From positions 21,104,335 through 21,168,334 of the forward strand of contig CP137672.1 in assembly GCA_037976565.1 (NCBI GenBank): DNA of 64,000 nucleotides, given 5' to 3'. Position 1 is the stretch's first letter, and every line of letters begins with the position of its first letter. A program made the translations under genes and the position numbers. Under the pieces are notes generated by a model. It saw only the letters and a program-made list of their open reading frames with translations. It made no database searches and was not told the DNA's origin. Source of the DNA: Mesocentrotus franciscanus. Its lineage: Eukaryota > Echinodermata > Echinoidea > Camarodonta > Strongylocentrotidae. Below, one piece after another: positions 25,301-33,541 of this stretch.

Positions 25301-26784
25301 AATTCCTTGAATGCTGTGAGCGCCGAAAATCGGTAGGCTAGCAGAGCTGGGGTAAATTGGACGCCTTGAGCACCCTTCATGGTGCGCAATGAAAAATAGC
25401 TAATATTATTTTTAGTGGTGGTATTATTATTGTATTTTTAATTTTTTTAATTATTATTATTATTAGTAGTAGTATTATATTACGTTGCATTCTAACATGT
25501 CAGATGCCCATTTACTTCTGGGTGAAGATTTGGAAATGTAGATTTATATCTGGCAACATAACATTAATGCTGGGCTGCGATTTGAACCCTCGACCTCTGG
25601 GCTAAGAGTCAAGTGAATGAACCACTATATCACGACACCCTTACCCATGAAGGTGACCTAAGTGAGACAGAAAAAGAAAGAGACTATTGTAGATGGGTTC
25701 TACCACTCTTATTTCATCCCAGTTGTGAGACCAAACACACACAACACATATTTTGCTGTGTAGGTTTTGGGTTCCATTCCAATATACTACACTAACCCAT
25801 TGACTACTGAATTCTCTTATTGCTGTGTAGAGATATTGCAAATGAAAATGTACTCTTGATAAAGTTAAATCAACTTGTGAGAGGGCTCGTCCAAGCATAT
25901 ATATACACACACATACTCACATTAGTTAGACACTCAAAGTAAAGTGTAAAGTAAATTGTGCAGACCTTGAGATAAGATTCCCTTTTCCTGTTATGCTCTT
26001 TGATCCTTAACCATCTGAATGGCTCATATATAATTATTTCTCCTCTTTTTTTGTTGGGGGATGATTTTTAGGTCTTCTAAATTATATTAATTTTGTGTGT
26101 GTTTGTTGTGTGATTGGCCCTCTTAAAGGAATTAGGTCCCTTTTGCAGACTTGTGCTTACTCCATGAAACTTTGGGAGTATTTAAAATATATCCTTCAGA
26201 TATCGTGTGTGAAATTTTACAGTCATAGGTTTTGAAACTTCTTTGTAAGAAATGAAAATCTAGCGATGATTTCATATTGCCGTAGAGGGAGCTCTTCTCA
26301 AATCAACAGATATAACAGCCAAATTAATTTTGAATAAAATTTCATAAACATTTAAAATTTATTATTGAAAGCCAGTTTCCATTTTTTTCTTCATTTGGAG
26401 GTAGGTCCATAGTAATAGACCTCTTCAATATACCATTGGATTCATGGAACTTCAGGTTTTTAGGTCTGCAAAAGGGACAAACCATCTTGAATGGATTCTT
26501 TTGAATTTAAAGAAGTAATCAATTTCATCAATGACATGTGTTTTGGATTCTTATTCTTGCAGTTCAAGAAGGATGGGGAATGGTGGACGTGGATTGATTA
26601 CTCACAATTCCATGCGCTGATGGCTGAATACAATGCGAGCGGAGGAGAGAAAATATTCAGGGCAGAGGACTACATGGCAAAGACGCCCTCATGGGCCGTG
26701 TACGGCAGCAAAGAGCAAGGTTTTGATCCAGAGGAGACCAGATTCTACAGGAAAGGGAAGAAAAAAGACTTGGGTGGATGTTGA
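10735..26784 (+). CDS. TYW1: TYW1, tRNA wybutosine-synthesising radical SAM enzyme (4-demethylwyosine synthase)
   Basis: Seventeen coding exons: 10735-10801, 11011-11156, 11910-12020, 12608-12706, 13870-14064, 14506-14605, 14860-15002, 15691-15834, 16256-16334, 16795-16847, 18285-18403, 19781-19890, 20949-21126, 21679-21814, 23065-23175, 24893-25060 and 26563-26784. They join in frame to 726 aa (human about 732). An N-terminal hydrophobic region (about 1-60) precedes a flavodoxin-like FMN domain (about 97-250; [32 protein letters not shown]). An acidic linker follows, then the radical SAM domain with the 4Fe-4S motif C410-x3-C414-x2-C417 (CANKCVFC). Further matches include [42 protein letters not shown] and CEHEHSNC. 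The C terminus is a wyosine-base-forming domain with EWWTWIDY. The enzyme condenses N1-methylguanosine-37 of tRNA-Phe with pyruvate. Introns are loaded with MITEs, SINEs and simple repeats. Confidence 0.96.
11165..11660. repeat. (CTT)n trinucleotide tract in TYW1 intron 2
   Basis: About 500 bp of pyrimidine-only CTT/TCC repeats, pure TTC from about 11345 to 11493. It starts only about 10 bp after the intron-2 donor. It opens five spurious long frames on both strands (poly-Leu, Ser, Phe, Lys and Glu). Confidence 0.97.
14655..14720. mobile_element. Transposon-end remnant in TYW1 intron 6
   Basis: The sequence ACTGTCAAACTTGTCTG followed by AAGGCCACTCAAGGGGAA resembles the ends at 5697-5834 and 17456. 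No partner end was found. Confidence 0.35.
15471..15559. repeat. (GA)n microsatellite in TYW1 intron 7
   Basis: Nearly pure GA dinucleotide tract of about 88 bp. A second short GA tract follows at 16358-16388 in intron 9. Confidence 0.95.
16935..17336. mobile_element. TTAA-flanked MITE, short diverged member of the GACTYGGTAACATTG family
   Basis: The left end TTAAAGTGACTCGGTAACAT matches the ends of the elements at 17726 and 35719. A weaker inverted partner ending in CTTTAA lies at about 17314-17336. The interior differs from the longer members. Confidence 0.5.
17456..17600. mobile_element. Transposon-end remnant, CAGTCGAACCTGTATAG type
   Basis: A terminal motif ACAGTCGAACCTGTATAG is followed by GATCGCTCAAGGAGACAC and GGTGGTCTTTATGGAGAGG. 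It resembles the damaged element at 5697-5834. No complete inverted partner. Confidence 0.4.
17726..18257 (+). mobile_element. 532-bp TTAA-flanked MITE, GGGACTTGGTAACATTG family
   Basis: It begins TTAAAGGGACTTGGTAACAT. Its right end, reverse-complemented, reads TTAAAGTGACTCTGTAACAT. The TTAA borders are 17726-17729 and 18254-18257. The element at 35719-36256 is a full-length relative in the opposite orientation. It lies in TYW1 intron 10. Confidence 0.85.
18421..18800 (-). mobile_element. LINE 3'-end fragment (CR1/L2-like)
   Basis: Reading on the minus strand, the fragment ends with GCGCTATATAAA followed by an ATTATTAT tract, the usual 3' signature of L2/CR1-type non-LTR retrotransposons. 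The same signature ends the LINE at 28935-29637. No reverse transcriptase coding remains. The inner boundary is approximate. Confidence 0.5.
19228..19661. mobile_element. 434-bp MITE with 6-bp target-site duplication
   Basis: The left end is CAGAGATGCCAAC and the right end is GTTGGCATCTCTG (allowing one base), an inverted repeat. The 6-bp word TCATCT lies immediately outside both ends (19222-19227 and 19662-19667). The interior has T-rich arms with repeated TACGTTTTTT words. A second member is at 27665-28008. It lies in TYW1 intron 11. Confidence 0.82.
20131..20652 (+). mobile_element. 522-bp TTAA-flanked MITE, GGTACTATGTCCC family, copy 1
   Basis: It begins TTAAAGGTACTATGTCCC and ends GGGACATAGTATCTTTAA, with TTAA at both borders. 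Two further near-identical copies lie at 23664-24199 (inverted) and 30932-31459. It lies in TYW1 intron 12. The 84-codon frame inside is not conserved as a protein between copies. Confidence 0.9.
21945..22340 (+). mobile_element. 396-bp TTAA-flanked MITE, AAAGACCAGTTYTGG family, copy 1
   Basis: It begins TTAAAGGTAAAGACCAGTTT and ends with CCAGAACTGG then ATCTTTAA. Shared internal blocks include GTAGTCCCATATACA, TTCTGTGTACAGTGCTTGTA, ACCTTGCAGTACACA and TTATATGCTAGATGATCAAC. Relatives are at 24410, 40464 and 45907. It lies in TYW1 intron 14. Confidence 0.88.
23664..24199 (-). mobile_element. 536-bp TTAA-flanked MITE, GGTACTATGTCCC family, copy 2 (inverted)
   Basis: This is the reverse-complement copy of 20131-20652, with TTAA at 23664-23667 and 24196-24199. 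It lies in TYW1 intron 15. Inverted and direct copies 3 kb apart within one transcript could base-pair in the pre-mRNA. Confidence 0.9.
24410..24798 (+). mobile_element. 389-bp TTAA-flanked MITE, AAAGACCAGTTYTGG family, copy 2
   Basis: It begins TTAAAGAGAAGGTTGAGTTC and ends with ACTCATCTTTAA. The right two-thirds match 21945-22340; the left third matches 40464 instead. It lies in TYW1 intron 15. Confidence 0.82.
25175..25392 (+). mobile_element. tRNA-derived SINE, copy 1
   Basis: A pol III A box (TGGTCTAGTGG, about 25186-25196) is followed by an exact B box GGTTCGAGTCC (25203-25213). The tRNA-like head leads into a body with GGCAAGACATTAATC, ACATTTGCCACTC and CCAGGTG that is shared with two other copies. 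It lies in TYW1 intron 16. Confidence 0.75.
25498..25645 (-). mobile_element. tRNA-derived SINE, copy 2 (inverted)
   Basis: On the minus strand the A box TGATATAGTGG (25632-25622) and B box GGTTCAAATCG (25588-25578) are followed by a diverged version of the same body, ending near AAATGGGCATCTG. It lies in TYW1 intron 16, less than 110 bp from copy 1 and opposite in direction. Confidence 0.7.
26123..26491. mobile_element. TTAA-type MITE, diverged, GGTCCCTTTTGCAGA ends
   Basis: The left end has TTAAAGGAATTAGGTCCCTT followed by TTGCAGAC. The right end has GGTCTGCAAAAGGGAC followed by a decayed ATCTTGAA. The TTTGCAG part is shared with the GGTACTATGTCCC family, so they may be distant relatives. 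It lies in TYW1 intron 16, 70 bp before the last exon. Confidence 0.6.
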
Positions 26785-27454
26785 AGTGGAAATTCTCTTA
26801 GAAACTGACTCAGAGTTAGGGGTTTGGAGCAAGAAAAAAGATTTCATAGGAAAAGGAATCAGAATTTGTATAGATGATGGGATTGTAAAGCAAAGAAAGA
26901 TTTGAAATGTGTGTGCTTATGGACTATGGAAAGACCCTATAAGGAAGTGGAAAACTTTATAATGTCAAAACGTCAAGAATCATCGTCATCATCTTCATTA
27001 AGTATCTGTTTTTTTCCAAGAAGAGAAGCAATATTTATAAGGAAGGACAAAACCATTCTGATATGAAAAACTGGCTGACTTGTTGAATTTCTCAGGTTTT
27101 ATATCCCATACGCCTGTGTGAATTGAAGATCAACCTTTTCATAATGTTTTAAAGAGAACAAACAATTCTTAGTAGTGTAACATAGATTCTTTGATACAAA
27201 GACTATGAAGTTGTTTGGATACTAATAAATCCCATTTTACATTATGAATATTCATAATCAGCAGGACATATGTTTATTAATGATACATTCAAATTCTTAA
27301 TTACGGCAAATCAATGAAATAATTATTCTGTTCTTTTTGTGCCTTACGATGAACTAATATTTCAACAGTGATCATTTTTTTATGAATAGTACTTTCTTTT
27401 GCATATTTTGAACTAAGTGTGTTGAATTCTGACAGCCAGTGTGATATGTGTCAA
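26785..27454 (+). other. TYW1: Probable TYW1 3' UTR
   Basis: Non-coding sequence follows the TYW1 stop codon. AATAAA at 27224-27229, about 440 nt past the stop, is a reasonable polyadenylation signal. Further signals at 28242-28247 and 30624-30629 would give much longer tails that include transposons. Confidence 0.5.
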
Positions 27455-27640
27455 GTGGTGTTGTGGTATAGTGGTTTATTCACTTGACTCTCAATCCAAG
27501 GGTTGAGGGTTCGAATCTCAGCTCGGCACTGACATACATTGGCAAGGCATTAATCCACATTTGCCACTCTCAACCCAGGTGTAAATGGGTACCTGGCAAT
27601 TGCTGGGGTAATAATAATTGCAGGATCCTTTTGAAGAACA
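27455..27640 (+). mobile_element. tRNA-derived SINE, copy 3
   Basis: The A box TGGTATAGTGG (27463-27473) and B box GGTTCGAATCT (27508-27518) are followed by a body with GGCAAGGCATTAATCC, ACATTTGCCACTC, CCCAGGTG and AAATGGGTACCTGGCA. It ends near a TAATAATAAT stretch. This is the least decayed of the three copies. The region is not an intact tRNA gene because the head does not close an acceptor stem. Confidence 0.78.
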
Positions 27641-27664
27641 GCATTGATGCTGATGAGGCTTCCA

Positions 27665-28008
27665 CAGAGCTGCCAACCATTCCGTTTTTCCCGGAATTAT
27701 TCTTTTTTTAAAATCCAAATTACGTTTTTTTCTTCACAAAATACGTTTTTTATTTATTTATTTTTTTTATTTTTTTATTTTTTTACATACCGCACGTCAA
27801 ACAACTGCCCTAATATGTTATTAAATTCAATAGAAAACTAAGGTTAAAACATACTTGAAGAGAAAAATATTCTCAAAAAGAAGCTTTAGAAGTGTGTCGC
27901 ACGTGGTTGTAAGTTTTGTTTTAATGAATTCCTTTTTTTTGTGCTTGAAATTCCTTTTTTTTTGCCATCATGATTCCTTTTTTTGGTCGCACAAGGTTGG
28001 CAGCTCTG
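27665..28008. mobile_element. 344-bp MITE with 6-bp target-site duplication, second member
   Basis: The left end is CAGAGCTGCCAACC and the right end GGTTGGCAGCTCTG, a perfect 14-bp inverted repeat. The 6-bp word CTTCCA flanks it on both sides (27659-27664 and 28009-28014). T-rich arms carry TACGTTTTTT as in the 19228-19661 element. Confidence 0.86.
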
Positions 28009-28738
28009 CTTCCATGGGTAAACAAACTTTTACAATTATTATTATTAATGAAAGTGATAGTCACTTTGTACTATCTTGGAGATATAAGTTCTAGAGATGG
28101 TCAATGTTAGAAATGATGGTGTGGGGTAGTTTTAATCTGTATATATCATTTCATTTTAATTTCATTTTTAGATTTCAAGGTTTATTTAAACAATATGTTT
28201 GCATTGTCATGTTTTACAGATCATAATTTATTTTTTTAAACAATAAACAAAAGCAGAACTTCAATCAATATGTAAAGAATCGAGAAATAAATACATTTTT
28301 TTGAAAATTTTCAGTAATTCAAATATATTTTTGGAATTTCATTTATTTGAATAGAGAATATGGTTTGTACAAGTTACACATACATGTATATGAACCTTGA
28401 ATTTTGATCTCTTGGTTAAAGGATGGGTCCATTGTAGGGAGATGTCCATGTACCCTTTAAATTCACATCCAACATCATGTTAAGAGCATAGTGTAGAAAT
28501 TTGATTGATATAATATTGTTCCTCTTTTACTTTTCACCTCTGAGTCAAATTATTTTCAGGGATTTAGGATTCCAAAATTAGTTTTGTTCCATTGTTTATA
28601 TGTCTTTATACATTTACAAAAATCTAAGAGAGCTTTTATACTGAGTTTAACCCCAGTGTTGGTCAAGTTCATAATGTAGTGAATTATTACAGCCCTTGAT
28701 ATTTGTGAGTAAACAATTTTTGCCCTTGCCATGTCACA

Positions 28739-28886
28739 GGGCCCAGTTTCATCAAACTTGTTATCAATAACAAGTTACAATAACTGTTATAAGCTACTGA
28801 AATCATGGCATTTGATTGGCTGAGAACAAATTTGTCATAGAAATTGAGCATTTGTTATTGATAACAAATTTTATGAAACAGGGCCC
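28739..28886. mobile_element. 148-bp fold-back MITE with GGGCCC ends
   Basis: The left end is GGGCCCAGTTTCATCAAACT and the right end, reverse-complemented, reads GGGCCCTGTTTCATAAAATT. Inner arms GTTATCAATAAC and GTTATTGATAAC continue the symmetry. Sequence matching its right half begins again at about 28900. Confidence 0.75.
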
Positions 28887-28934
28887 CCATCCAGAGCAAA
28901 TTTTGTCATAGAAATTTAGCATTTGTTATTGATA

Positions 28935-29637
28935 ATAATAATAATAATAATTGGGATTTATATAGCACATAATAATCATAGAAGACAATCCTCTATGCGC
29001 TTTACATTGTTACATTCATACAATTTACATTATCACATACAAATTACATATTGAGCCTACATTATTACATACAAATTATAGATAATTGCATTATTACATA
29101 CAAATCACAAATTAAATTACATCAAATGATATTCCACTACAACAAATAATAATTACTTTGAAAATAGATAAGTTTTGACAGCAGTCTTAAACATTGCAAG
29201 TGAGTTAATTTTTCTTATTTCTAAAGGTAGAGAATTCCAGAGTACAGGAAGAAGATATTGTGAGGATGATCTGAGGTTGCGTCTTGGTGTGTACTGATGA
29301 ACAAGTTCTGATATGTAGTGTGGAGAGAGGTAATTCTGAGCTTTAAAACATAAAATGAATATTTTAAAAAGTACACGTTTTTCAACTGGTAACTAGTGCT
29401 TGGAGATCAAACAATATAGGTGAAATTGGGTCTCTAGAGCGAGCGCCTGTTATGAGCCTTGCTGCCGTTCTGGATTCTCTGAACACAATTCAATTGCTTT
29501 TGGGGTAGACCATAAAATAGAGCATTACAATTATCAACATGGGATATGATAAAGGAGTGAACAAGGATAGCGATATATTTACGATTAAGATAATGCCTAA
29601 TCTGTCCAATTTTGCGAATGGCCAAGACAGCTGATTG
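28935..29637 (-). mobile_element. 5'-truncated CR1/L2-like LINE with remains of the reverse transcriptase C terminus
   Basis: On the minus strand the fragment encodes IRKIGQIRHYL, LVHSFIISHVDNCNALFYGLP and, after frame breaks, YTPRRNLRSS and LPVLWNSLPLEIRKI, all hallmarks of the C-terminal part of CR1/L2-type reverse transcriptases. Its 3' end is a CTATATAAATCCC segment followed by an ATT repeat. ATTGATA (28928-28934 and 29638-29644) flanks it as a 7-bp target duplication inside a GGGCCC-type MITE. Not intact. Confidence 0.8.
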
Positions 29638-29667
29638 ATTGATAAAAAGATTTATGAAATTGGGCCC

Positions 29668-30931
29668 TGATCAAGTCAATACTCTCGAGATTACTCTCAG
29701 CATCTCATCTAAAATTCTAATGCTTATTTGAGGAAACTATTGTGAAGTACTACTCATGTAATTGCATTATGAAAGAAAGTGTCTGAAAGCAGTGGGAAAG
29801 ATAGATGAATGTATATTGATGTCATATTTTTAATTTTTTTTCTTCTCTTTTTCAAGAGGAGTATTTTATCGCATTCTTATCATTGTCACAGGGTATGTAT
29901 TCTCGCACGCATATTGTGAGCAACTCACGACACATTACAAATCATTTTGGTATAGTCACACTAATACATAACAGAAGAAGGAATACATAAATTTGTAATG
30001 CATGTATGTATATCATATTTTGGCAGGGACAGTGGAATTTTTTTTAATTATTTTTTTTTTAAATTATTTTTTAAAAAGATTTACATGTATGATTGTGAGG
30101 ACAAGTTTGAACATCTCAGTTTTTTGGAGATAGACTGAGATAACATGTTCAATAACAAATAATGTTAACATTTTTTTTCCCTTCATTTTTAATGAAAAAT
30201 GATGGAATTTTTAGACAAAAGACTTGATGATATTATTTGTACAAAAATGTATATTCTGTCTCACTGTACATGAATGATATTCTCTGAAATATTTGGGTAA
30301 GGCTTTGGAACAATGATAGGAGAAATTGATATGATCTTAATTACGCAGCATGTACTTCCTTTGAGAGAAGTATGCATGATCTTGTGAAAATTATGTTTTA
30401 TTCAATATTTTTACCCACATTGATGTTTCAAAGGAAAAATGAGAACATTTGTGTTCAGCAATATATTCTTCTTTTTTTTACATTGGCCTAGATTTTTTGT
30501 ATTAAAATTTGAATTTTTACTTTATTATTTGTTCATTTATTCATTGTAAGTTCATTGATTCTGCAAATGTTATTTTTATGATTAATTCTATTAAATTTGA
30601 GAGATATTACTGCATTTGGTTTCAATAAACATTCTCAGAATAAGATGCAGATTGACAAGTCATTTATCAATATGAAATGAAGGAGGGACATACAGAGATG
30701 GTCCAGGAATATAAGAGAAAATGAGAGAATGAGAGAGTGCACAGAGAGAGAGAGAGAGAGTGGGGCAAGGGTGAGATCGAGATGAGGGAGAAAAGGAGGA
30801 GGGGGAGAACACAAAAAAGTAAGAAAAAGAGGGGGGCAAGGGGTGGACAAAAAGTGAACAGAAAGGGCATGTAACATTTAAAAAAAAAGCGATCAGGGTG
30901 AGGGAAGGGGTGGGGTTGGATACTGTATACA
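29668..30931. other. Intergenic, no gene seen
   Basis: AT-rich sequence with no supported gene. It contains a poly-T/A stretch near 30038-30075, a short GA tract at 30738-30760, and AATAAA at 30624-30629, which could be a distal TYW1 polyadenylation site. Confidence 0.4.
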
Positions 30932-31459
30932 TTAAAGGTACTATGTCCCATTTGCAGGCCAAAAAATAAAAAGGTTAAATTCCAACGGCATTTGAAAGAC
31001 AATACTAATTTAGAACTTCCCTAAAGAAAGGGGGACTTGAAAATGTCTTTAAGTGGGAAAATAACGACTATTAGTTGTCGAATCGACTTAGGAGCTATAG
31101 AGCCAGTAAGTAATAGTCTGATTTTTCAGACCATTGTACCGAATGGTCGTACGTTTTATGCTGCGCAAAGATTCAATCAGTTTAATTTTGGCCATTACAA
31201 GAAGTGGGTTATTGATGTAGACAAATGCTCATGTACCCTTTACAGCTCATGTTATTACCAAAGATGAAAAAGCCAGTCAGTCACTCAATAGTGTCTGACA
31301 GTGAAGTCTAGCAAGTAAACGGGTTTCCTTGCATAATTTGAATATTAGGACACTGCTAACGTTTAAATTTCAAAGATAGGGCATACATGACATATTCATA
31401 ATTCCTGCAAAGTTCTACAGAATTTGATGTTGGCTGCAAAAGGGACATAGTATCTTTAA
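30932..31459 (+). mobile_element. 528-bp TTAA-flanked MITE, GGTACTATGTCCC family, copy 3
   Basis: It has the same ends and nearly the same interior as 20131-20652, with TTAA at 30932-30935 and 31456-31459. Close similarity to copy 1 suggests fairly recent activity of the family. Confidence 0.9.
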
Positions 31460-31796
31460 GGGATTAAAAGAATATTATACTCTAGTCATAGACGAGAGTA
31501 AAATGACATGCATCAGATGACTAAAACAGAAGGAAAAATGAGTAGAGCAATCTCATGAACGCTCAAGGATGCATTAGGGGAACAATTGCTCAAATTTTGC
31601 CCCTTACCCCCCCCCCCCCTTGCATATTCAGGCTTCAGTATGACGACGCCCGAAAATGCGCGACTAATAACTCGACTGCTTCCACTATGCATGCATGTAG
31701 TCATCTAGATAACATATAATTTAAGGCAAAGAATATTTTGGGGGATTTATGGGAGAAAAAGAAAAGAATGATGAATAATGAGGCATACAGAGAAGG

Positions 31797-31798
<2 letters not shown>

Positions 31799-31830
<32 letters not shown>

Positions 31831-31851
31831 TAGGTTGAGAGGGGAGGGAGG

Positions 31852-31885
<34 letters not shown>

Positions 31886-31975
31886 GAGGAAGGAGGGGAG
31901 GGGAGGGAGGGAAGAAGGGCGGGGGAGAGAGACAGACAGACAGAGAGAGAGAGAGAGAGAGAGACACACACACAG
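31799..31975. repeat. (GA)n / purine-rich simple repeat
   Basis: GA dinucleotides interrupted by GGGA words, with short GACA and CACA runs at the right end. It opens spurious Ser/Leu and Arg/Glu frames. A C-run lies nearby at 31609-31619. Confidence 0.95.
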
Positions 31976-32271
31976 CTAGAGAGCCAGGGGTGAAAATAAT
32001 TATATTAAGAAGCATATAGCGACGATTTGTCTCATTTAAAAACGCCCACTATAATTGTCGGAGTCCCGCAGCATAACATGTCAACATTGAAAGATAATCG
32101 CCGGTCTGTTTCATAAAATGATGACGGTGACCATGGAATCTTCATCGTGACATGAAACGGTTCTCCTTTCTACATCTTCTTCTGCGTGGATTTTGAATTA
32201 TAACTGCAACGATCGAGGCGTGCCAACGTCTACACCATGAGTCTCAGTCTGTAGAATCCAAGCTCTTTGTA

Positions 32272-33019
32272 TTAAAGTACAAGTCCACTCCAAAAAAATA
32301 ACTTACTTTTAATAGAAGCAGAAAAATCAAACAAACCGATCAAAAAAAGTTTGAGCAAAATCGGATGACTAATAAGAAAGTTATGAATTTTTGAAAAAGT
32401 ATGTAAAACTATGGAATAATGGAAATCACTACACAAATTGCCAATTTGGTTATCAGTTTGTGACGTCATGTCCTCACTATTTATCAATTGCTTTATATAG
32501 TTTAATCCCATTAATTTCCTTTTATCCCCCAAAACTTGATTTCCCATGCCTTTGCCCAGGTTATATGATTTGTATCATATTGCGTGCATGACATTTCACA
32601 AAATCTTTTATGAACTTTGAAGAATTGATACTATTTTCTGAATATTTTATATTCATAATTATTTTGATTTTCATATAAATTGTTAATCAAAATTCACATT
32701 TTTCATGATTTAACTGGAAAAAATTACTCAATATTAGTGCATCCACACAAAAACGAATTACTATCAATCTGACTTGGATGCTCGTGTGAAGAAATAGGAA
32801 ATTTATATTATCAATATAAAGAAAATAATTAGTGGATAGTGGGGACATGACGTCACAGACTCATGAGTGAGTTGCCAATTTGTGTAGTGATTTTCAAAGT
32901 TTTTCATGTCATTAAAAATATTAGTTAACCGATTTTGCTCAAACTTTCTTTGATTGATTTGTCTGATTTGTCTGCTTCTATTGAAAGTAAGTTATCTTTG
33001 GAGTGGACTTGCTATTTAA
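32272..33019. mobile_element. 748-bp TTAA-flanked element with about 190-bp terminal inverted repeats
   Basis: The left arm (about 32272-32477) and right arm (about 32838-33019) are imperfect inverted repeats. Both carry AAGTCCACTCCAAA, AATAGAAGCAGA, AAGTTTGAGCAAAATCGG, CACTACACAAATTG and TGACGTCATGTCC. TTAA lies at both borders. No transposase is visible in the central about 360 bp. The arms could form a long RNA or DNA hairpin. Confidence 0.85.
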
Positions 33020-33541
33020 GTGGTGGTACACTGTCTCTTTTCCGTCCATTGCATGATTGCTTCTGCAATTATAGTTGACATATAAAAGCGTCCAATTTTC
33101 TGTCATAAAGATCATTGTTTCAATGTGACGATCAAATATGAAATACACGGGACTGTATTCCCCAAAAGTATAATTCGCGCCATTGCGTGCCAACATATTA
33201 TATTACTCCATATGGCATAATATACCCCCTGCAACACAGTGGAACATGCTAAGAAATTGAGAATTTATCTGCAAAATGCACCTCGTGAATAATATATTAA
33301 GACGTAACTTATCCTATCCTGAGGACGTCAATGCATTTATACGGATCACAATGGCTGCAATTTCATTAAAAAAGAAAACTGTAGTTTGCGAGTAGAAATA
33401 GTACTCTTCTCGATAATTTCACAAAATATATTTGCCCCCGGATATAATAAGACGTACTGAACTCCACACAAAGCAAGGCCACATTCATGTACGTTCATGT
33501 TCTATTAAACGTTGGTGGGGATTCCCCCTACTTATTTGATC
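33020..33541. promoter_or_regulatory. 5' flank of the PLPPR-like gene
   Basis: This is the sequence between the long inverted-repeat element and the ATG at 33542. The start codon lies in the good context GATCATGGCGG. No clear TATA box is seen. Confidence 0.35.

Noticed and set aside
29434..29625. Functional reverse transcriptase gene
   Set aside because: Only a broken C-terminal fragment of a 5'-truncated LINE remains.
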